A model generated the notes under the pieces. The model saw nothing but the letters and a program-made list of their open reading frames with translations, searched no databases and was not told the DNA's origin. Made by a program: the position numbers and the translations under genes. This document shows, one piece after another, positions 7,933 to 11,187 of a stretch of 11,187 nucleotides of DNA. The DNA is taken from contig CAZFPO010000102.1 in the NCBI GenBank assembly GCA_964521105.1, forward strand, positions 1 through 11,187. The letters run 5' to 3'. How positions within the stretch are numbered: the first letter of the stretch is position 1; the number at the start of each line of letters is the position of its first letter. The DNA comes from JAQUGA01 sp964521105. GTDB taxonomy: Bacteria; Bacteroidota; Bacteroidia; Bacteroidales; WCHB1-69.

Positions 7933-8413
7933 AATTTTATGTTTAAATTTTTATGAAAGTTGTTAAAAACATTCTATTAACTTTAAAAATTTGAGATTAT
8001 TATAATGTAAATGTGAAAAAAACTTAAGAAATAATTAATTTTTAGTCATTTCATTTATCCTTCAGCAGAGTTTGCTTCGATAGATTCTTAAGAAAGAAAA
8101 CAGGATATCGTTTTTTTTATATTTCGTCACTACGGGACTTCCTTTTTACTTTTATAGTGCGTTTTTTACCAATATTTTGTCCCGCTGGAAAAAAAAACTA
8201 AATTAGTTTAACCTAAAGCCCTGTCCCGTAAGGATAAAATCAATTAGCTTATTTCGAAGCTATGTCCCGTAGGGACAAAATCACGGTATAAAAGAAAGTA
8301 ATCAGAAAAACTTCATGCCGTAGGTATGAAATATTGTGCCATCAGCAGAATCTTTTTTAACCATCAGAATAATCTTCTGAAACGGACTCTGCAGTTTAAA
8401 GAATCTTTTAAAA
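7933..8413. other. Intergenic region upstream of creD and downstream of the yfcC-like gene
   Basis: These 481 bp have no credible gene. Positions 7933-8120 are very AT-rich and should contain the creD promoter (minus strand), but I find no convincing TTTG / TAnnTTTG pair. Positions 8120-8337 hold a hairpin-repeat cluster (separate entry). Positions 8364-8380 form a small hairpin (TCAGAA / TTCTGA, 5-nt loop), and an imperfect inverted repeat at 8393-8415 (AGTTTAAAGA against TCTTTTAAAACT) overlaps the yfcC-like stop codon. Neither is followed by a T run on the minus strand, so neither is called a terminator. Confidence 0.6.
8120..8337. repeat. Cluster of short GTA/TAC-loop hairpin repeats
   Basis: Five related units share a core of 5-8-bp arms around a 3-nt GTA (or TAC on the opposite strand) loop, followed by an A/T-rich tail. 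Units are GTCAC-TAC-GGGAC (8126-8138), a degenerate GTCCC-GCT-GGA (about 8179-8189) preceded by ACCAATATTTT, TGTCCC-GTA-AGGATA (8222-8236), TGTCCC-GTA-GGGACA (8263-8277) and TTCATGCC-GTA-GGTATGAA (8312-8330). The last two have different arm sequences yet both pair fully, with one G-T pair in the last. Orientation flips within the cluster: the first two read one way and the last three the other. I recall similar elements as common dispersed repeats in Bacteroidota, but this rests on memory. No REP-associated transposase is present here. Confidence 0.65.
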
Positions 8414-10021
8414 CTAATAACCAGGAATATCCATTGTTACAGTTGGTATAAGCATCAGCCAACCAATAATAATCAAAATTAAAATAAATGGCCAAGCCCA
8501 TTTTACCCATTTCCCAAAAGGAATTCGAGCAATTTCCAAAACACCAATTAACACTCCGGAAGTTGGAGTGATTAAGTTTGTAAACCCATCACCAATATGG
8601 AAAGCCGTAACGGTTGCTTGTTTAGATAAGTTGACCATATCTGAAATGTCGGATAAAATTGGCATAATTAAAGCAGCTTTTGCAGTTCCAGATGTTATTA
8701 GTGCATTGAGTAAGGTTTGAAATCCATACATCAACGAAAGGGTAGTAATTTGTCCGAAACCCGAAATAGAAGAAGATATGGAATAGAGGATAGTGTCAAT
8801 TATTTTTCCATCTTCCAAAATAACGATGATACCACCAGCTAAACCCACAACTAAAGCCGCTGATAAAATATCTTTTGCACCTAAAATGAACAGTTTTACA
8901 ATATCATTTGCCGATTTTCCAATTGAAATTCCTGCTGCCAATCCCATAATAAAAAACAGAGAAGCAATTTCCAACAATCCCCACTCAAATCCCATTACTC
9001 CAGCTACTAACATTAAAATTGTGAAAAATAATAGGTTTAAAACAAAATATTGAACTCCTTTGCGGATAGTGAAAAATCCAGTTATGAAAAATAAAGCAGT
9101 AGCTATTGGTAAAAATGGAATCTGTAAAGTTGTTTGACCAATAATAAAATTATTCATTGGAATTAAAATAGAAATAAACGAGAATAAAACAGAACAACTT
9201 ATTAGTAATAACCATGCTGATTTTGGTGATTTTTCAATCGTTACGTCTTGATTTTCGGAAGCATGTTTTCTCCAATATTGGTCTTCCTTAAAAACTGGTG
9301 ATTTTTCGGGATTTTTACGAATTTTGTTTGCATAATACAAAACGTAACCAATTCCAACAATGTTAATTATCATCCAAATGATGAAACGATAGCCCATTCC
9401 AGAAAAAAGTGGAACTCCTGCAATTTCTTGAGCAATTCCCAATGTAAAAGGATTCATTAAGCAGCCTGCAAAACCCAGACCAGCTCCTATAAAACACATA
9501 CAAACACCTACAATAGAGTCGAAGCCCATTTTTACCGAAAGCGGAACAAAAATTATTACAAATGCAATAGTTTCTTCACTCATCCCGAAAATGGCTCCAA
9601 AAAAACTAAAAATCAGCATGATGGAAGAAATAATCAGATTATGAACTCCTAATGCCTTAATTATTCGGTTTCGTTCCCACATTTTAGTTCGTTTCACAAA
9701 AGCTAAAATTCCGGCATCTATGGCTTTGCTTTCATTTAAAATCCAAAAGGCACCTCCAAGTATTAAAATAAAAACGATAATTTTTGGTGATCGCACAAAG
9801 CCTTTATAAAATGCCGAAAAAACTTCCCACGATTGTGGCGATTGCTCCACCGTTTGGTAGGAGCCAGGAACAATTAAGTTTTTTGAACTATTTCCGGTAG
9901 TTCCGGCTTCTCGCTTAAATTCGCCTGAAGGAATAATCCATGTTGCTGCTGCCGCAAGAAAAATTATCGTAAAAATAATCACGTAGGTGTGTGGAAATGC
10001 TCTTTTTTGTTTATCAGCCAT
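8414..10021 (-). CDS. YfcC/DcuC-family multispanning carrier
   Basis: Inner-membrane transporter of 535 residues with about 12 hydrophobic segments, close to E. coli YfcC in length (~506). It belongs to the large DcuC/YfcC/ArsB-like group of ion-coupled carriers. The N-terminus MADKQKRAFPHTYVIIF with the following WIIPSGEF (28-35) is characteristic of YfcC proteins. Other family features are FGAIFGMSEETIAF (141-154), a re-entrant-like Gly-rich segment near 178-190 (IGAGLGFAGCLMNPF), a Gly-rich segment near 388-400 (AALVVGLAGGIIV), SGTAKAALIMPILSD (444-458) and GDGFTNLITPTSG (477-489). A charged cytoplasmic linker lies around 233-268. Substrate is uncertain: family members have been proposed to carry C4-dicarboxylates, amino acids or short-chain acids, and sequence alone does not decide. 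No metabolic gene adjoins it. The start codon (10019-10021) lacks a clear Shine-Dalgarno; upstream on the minus strand TAATTTCG is one base from TAnnTTTG but has no matched -33 element. Confidence 0.88.
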   Translation of the reverse strand: MADKQKRAFPHTYVIIFTIIFLAAAATWIIPSGEFKREAGTTGNSSKNLIVPGSYQTVEQSPQSWEVFSAFYKGFVRSPKIIVFILILGGAFWILNESKAIDAGILAFVKRTKMWERNRIIKALGVHNLIISSIMLIFSFFGAIFGMSEETIAFVIIFVPLSVKMGFDSIVGVCMCFIGAGLGFAGCLMNPFTLGIAQEIAGVPLFSGMGYRFIIWMIINIVGIGYVLYYANKIRKNPEKSPVFKEDQYWRKHASENQDVTIEKSPKSAWLLLISCSVLFSFISILIPMNNFIIGQTTLQIPFLPIATALFFITGFFTIRKGVQYFVLNLLFFTILMLVAGVMGFEWGLLEIASLFFIMGLAAGISIGKSANDIVKLFILGAKDILSAALVVGLAGGIIVILEDGKIIDTILYSISSSISGFGQITTLSLMYGFQTLLNALITSGTAKAALIMPILSDISDMVNLSKQATVTAFHIGDGFTNLITPTSGVLIGVLEIARIPFGKWVKWAWPFILILIIIGWLMLIPTVTMDIPGY

Positions 10022-10095
10022 AAGTAGAATGATTGTTTATGACACGAAATTAAAAAAAAAATGCTTTGTTTGTTTTTTATTTGAAACTTTATTGG

Positions 10096-10117
10096 GCGTC
10101 GAGCGGAGCCGAGACGC
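10096..10117. repeat. GC-rich imperfect palindrome
   Basis: Outer arms GCGTC (10096-10100) and GACGC (10113-10117) enclose a small CGG/CCG stem (10104-10106 with 10109-10111). The GC content is far above that of the surrounding DNA. It lies about 75 bp upstream of the yfcC-like start codon. It looks like a REP-type element; I see no second copy in the window. Confidence 0.5.
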
Positions 10118-10131
10118 GGTATTTACTTCAC

Positions 10132-10161
10132 CATCAAAGACTCCAGCATTGGACTCTGATG
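10132..10161. repeat. 30-nt imperfect palindrome, copy 1
   Basis: Begins CATCAAAGACTCC and ends GGACTCTGATG. Exactly 30 nt, with CATCA/TGATG ends pairing and two mismatches within the arms. Same family as the copies at 10170, 10856 and 11016; the central CAGCAT is shared with copy 3. Confidence 0.75.
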
Positions 10162-10169
10162 GTTTTTCC

Positions 10170-10199
10170 CATCAGTATCTCATGCATGGAACACTGATG
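10170..10199. repeat. 30-nt imperfect palindrome, copy 2
   Basis: Begins CATCAGTATCTC and ends GAACACTGATG. Outer 7 bp pair perfectly (CATCAGT/ACTGATG), with mismatches inside. It lies only 8 nt after copy 1, in the same orientation and linked by a T/C-rich spacer. Confidence 0.7.
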
Positions 10200-10212
10200 A
10201 AGCTAAAAAAAC

Positions 10213-10229
10213 CGACACCGGAGGTGTCG
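10213..10229. repeat. CGACACC/GGTGTCG hairpin
   Basis: Perfect 7-bp stem CGACACC (10213-10219) / GGTGTCG (10223-10229) with a GGA loop. The small 3-nt-loop layout resembles the hairpins at 8120-8337, and the following AATATTTG recalls their A/T tail, though the arm sequence differs. Confidence 0.65.
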
Positions 10230-10334
10230 AATATTTGTAGCCCTAAGATGTAAAAAGTTAAAAGATTTTGGCGAAAAATTTGCTTTGAGTTTGCAAATTT
10301 TATGACAAAATAAATTCATTTTAAAATTTTCAGA

Positions 10335-10363
10335 CCTAGATGATATTGTTGTTACCATCAAGG
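10335..10363. repeat. Imperfect hairpin with TTGTTACCA core, copy 1
   Basis: Pairs CCT (10335-10337) with AGG (10361-10363) and GATG (10339-10342) with CATC (10356-10359) across an A-A mismatch. The GTTGTTACCA core recurs at about 10989-10998, and a diverged version lies near 10831-10840. It probably belongs to the composite repeat that carries the 30-nt palindromes, here without the palindrome. Confidence 0.5.
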
Positions 10364-10381
10364 GAAACCACCGCGATAGCG

Positions 10382-10440
10382 TAATCAAACAAATACATCA
10401 GCCGGCTGGCTGATTCCTTTAAAATCAAAAACACTAAAAT
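10382..10440. repeat. ~60-nt direct repeat with internal hairpin, copy 1
   Basis: Shares TAATCAAACAAAT, GATTCCTTT and AAATC...AAAA with copy 2 at 10751-10810. Between the shared parts lies a perfect 7-bp hairpin, ATCAGCC (10397-10403) / GGCTGAT (10408-10414). A mini-hairpin CGC-GATA-GCG ends just before it. In copy 2 both hairpins have different arm sequences. Confidence 0.7.
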
Positions 10441-10498
10441 TGCTCAATTCGTGCGTTGGGTAGGAAAAAACGGCGAGGGTGACGGAGGCGAGAATGAC

Positions 10499-10581
10499 AT
10501 AAAGCTTTACAAATCTTAAAAGTGCTTTAGCATCGTTTTGGTGATAGCCGAAACCGACTTTTCATAGATTTGTAGCTTTAT
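10499..10581. other. Nested inverted-repeat element, candidate structured RNA or repeat
   Basis: An outer stem ATAAAGCTTTACAAATC (10499-10515) pairs with GATTTGTAGCTTTAT (10567-10581), 15 bp with a 2-nt bulge. Inside, AAAAGT (10518-10523) pairs with ACTTTT (10557-10562), and GTTTTGG (10535-10541) pairs with CCGAAAC (10548-10554) around a 6-nt loop. A small TGC-TTTA-GCA hairpin sits at 10523-10532, sharing one base with the middle stem. Together they give a multi-branched fold of ~83 nt that runs directly into the hairpins at 10594-10683. Whether it is transcribed is unknown; it may be a dispersed repeat rather than an RNA gene. Confidence 0.5.
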
Positions 10582-10593
10582 GGCAGTGCGGGT

Positions 10594-10640
10594 GGATAGC
10601 ATCCCTGCTTGCCGAAACGGCAGTGCAGGCAGGGTTTTTT
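10594..10640 (+). terminator. Terminator-like hairpin with T run
   Basis: CCCTGC (10603-10608) can pair with GCAGGG (10629-10634), enclosing GCCG-AAA-CGGC (10611-10621), and is followed directly by six T (10635-10640). An upstream hairpin GGAT-AGC-ATCC (10594-10604) overlaps the first bases of the CCCTGC arm, so the two are partly exclusive. No plus-strand gene lies upstream for it to terminate, which suggests it is part of the structured element before it. Confidence 0.5.
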
Positions 10641-10683
10641 CTTGACTTTTTTGGATACTTTTTGTGTCAAGACAAAAAGTATC
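10641..10683. repeat. 12-bp perfect hairpin with loop complementary to upstream sequence
   Basis: GATACTTTTTGT (10654-10665) and ACAAAAAGTATC (10672-10683) form a perfect 12-bp stem with the 6-nt loop GTCAAG. The loop is exactly complementary to CTTGAC at 10641-10646, so an H-type pseudoknot or an alternative stem is possible. Confidence 0.7.
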
Positions 10684-10750
10684 GAAGAAAAATTTACTTC
10701 AAATTACTAAAAAAATAAAGCAGAATGATATAGCTAAATTGACGAAGTCA

Positions 10751-10810
10751 TAATCAAACAAATCATCCGAACAAAGAGAGGATTCCTTTGAAATCTAAAA
10801 ATACGAAATA
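10751..10810. repeat. ~60-nt direct repeat with internal hairpin, copy 2
   Basis: Aligns to copy 1 (10382-10440) through TAATCAAACAAAT, GATTCCTTT and the following A-rich tail. The internal hairpin here is ATCC/GGAT with an 11-nt loop instead of the 7-bp ATCAGCC stem, and the preceding mini-hairpin is TGAC-GAA-GTCA instead of CGC-GATA-GCG. Confidence 0.7.
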
Positions 10811-10855
10811 TGTTGATTGCACTTGTTAGTGTTATCACCAACTTGGATTTTCCCC

Positions 10856-10885
10856 CATCAGTATCTTCAGCATTGAACTCTGATG
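10856..10885. repeat. 30-nt imperfect palindrome, copy 3
   Basis: Begins CATCAGTATC and ends GAACTCTGATG; the outer 6 bp pair and several inner mismatches remain. It is preceded by ACCAACTTGG and a T/C run, and followed by ATTT, the same arrangement as copy 4 about 160 bp downstream. Confidence 0.7.
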
Positions 10886-10901
10886 ATTTGTTTCATAGTG
10901 C

Positions 10902-10963
10902 GGTGCGCTGCACCTTGATTTATTTTTTGATATTTTTTTACAGATATGACGGTGCTCTGCACC
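10902..10963. repeat. Pair of GGTGC hairpins, 49-nt period
   Basis: GGTGC-GCT-GCACC at 10902-10914 and GGTGC-TCT-GCACC at 10951-10963 are near-identical 5-bp hairpins differing only in the loop. Both are followed by a T-rich tail (TTGATT, TGATAT). They lie between copies 3 and 4 of the 30-nt palindrome. Confidence 0.65.
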
Positions 10964-10978
10964 TGATATTTTCTCAAC

Positions 10979-11045
10979 CCTTGATGGTGTTGTTACCAAC
11001 AAGGCTTTTTCCCCCCATCAGAGTCTCCAGTATGGGACTCTGATG
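10979..11045. repeat. Composite repeat: TTGTTACCA hairpin plus 30-nt palindrome copy 4
   Basis: The first half (10979-11004) pairs CCTTG with CAAGG and TGGT with ACCA across one A-A mismatch, with loop GTTGTT. After a T/C run comes the best 30-nt palindrome (11016-11045): CATCAGAGTC pairs perfectly with GACTCTGATG, then a T-G and a C-G pair give 12 bp with a 6-nt loop. The same two-part order, more degenerate, occurs at 10826-10885. Confidence 0.75.
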
Positions 11046-11100
11046 ATTTTTCGGCATGAGTTTCTGATGATTTTGTTGGTCATAGAGCGGTTATGATACG

Positions 11101-11174
11101 CTGTAATGTCGCACCTACGGAGCTTTTTGGACTTTTTTCATCTGTTAATTACCATAATGTCGCCTCTACGAGGC
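11101..11174. repeat. Two TAC-loop hairpins of the creD-side family
   Basis: GCACC-TAC-GGAGC (11111-11123, one mismatch) and GCCTC-TAC-GAGGC (11162-11174, perfect) are each preceded by AATGTC and followed by a T run with GGA. ACCATAATGTC before the second matches the ACCAATATTTTGTC leader at 8168-8181, linking this pair to the cluster at 8120-8337, in the orientation of that cluster's first two units. Confidence 0.6.
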
Positions 11175-11187
11175 TTTTGGATAGCTT

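Larger units (their letters stand above)
10022..11187. other. Gene-free repeat island
   Basis: These 1166 bp upstream of the yfcC-like gene carry no open frame I would accept as a gene. The few frames of 60-90 codons run straight through palindromic repeats and show no domain. Base composition switches between very AT-rich stretches and GC-rich patches (for example 10096-10117 and 10451-10497). Nearly the whole stretch consists of inverted and direct repeats, listed separately. No transposase, integrase, tRNA or CRISPR array is visible. The promoter of the yfcC-like gene should lie in the first ~80 bp. Confidence 0.7.

Noticed and set aside
9987..10253. 88-codon open frame antisense to the start of the yfcC-like gene
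   Set aside because: Overlaps the N-terminus of a well-supported gene on the other strand and then enters repeat DNA.
10382..10810. Integron attC sites
   Set aside because: The two repeats lack the conserved R''/R' core arrangement and no cassette frame or integrase is present.
10810..11043. 77-codon open frame on the plus strand
   Set aside because: It runs through two composite palindromic repeats and the GGTGC hairpins, has no recognisable domain, and its coding appearance comes from repeat sequence.
10130..11045. CRISPR array from repeated ~30-nt units
   Set aside because: The units are diverged palindromes with irregular spacing (8 to over 600 nt), with no uniform spacers and no cas genes.

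Overview
The window looks like chromosomal DNA from a member of the Bacteroidota, possibly Bacteroidales or Marinilabiliales. Four things point there: AT-rich genes with weak Shine-Dalgarno signals, a secreted protein with a type IX secretion (T9SS) C-terminal sorting domain, an RND pump followed by a small PII-like protein, and intergenic DNA full of small hairpin repeats of a kind I associate with this phylum. The genus cannot be fixed from the sequence.

Layout. Positions 1-4901 (+) hold a compact cluster. It contains an RND efflux permease whose N-terminus lies outside the window, an 11-nt gap, a PII-like protein of about 100 residues, and two tandem paralogous outer-membrane beta-barrel proteins. 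A terminator-like hairpin closes it at about 4925-4963. Positions 5203-6537 (+) encode a secreted protein with a proprotein-convertase P-like domain and a T9SS type A sorting domain. It converges on a creD homologue (6631-7932, -). The 93 bp between them hold a terminator for creD and a separate 25-bp perfect palindrome. Positions 8414-10021 (-) encode a YfcC/DcuC-family multispanning carrier.

Non-coding DNA. The 481 bp between creD and the yfcC-like gene carry a cluster of short hairpins whose arms vary while pairing is partly kept. The last ~1.17 kb (10022-11187) has no credible gene. It is a mosaic of repeats: 30-nt imperfect palindromes (four copies), a ~60-nt direct repeat with changed hairpins, a nested structured element with a possible pseudoknot, GGTGC hairpins, and hairpins that appear to belong to the same family as the creD-side cluster.

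How the genes fit together. The pump, the PII-like protein and the two barrels probably form one envelope operon, with export at the inner membrane, a cytosolic sensor or regulator of the pump, and two outer-membrane proteins of unknown role. The remaining genes are independent envelope or transport genes. I see no phage, insertion sequence, CRISPR array, tRNA or rRNA. The most unusual material is the structured repeat DNA and the pump/PII-like/barrel gene set.
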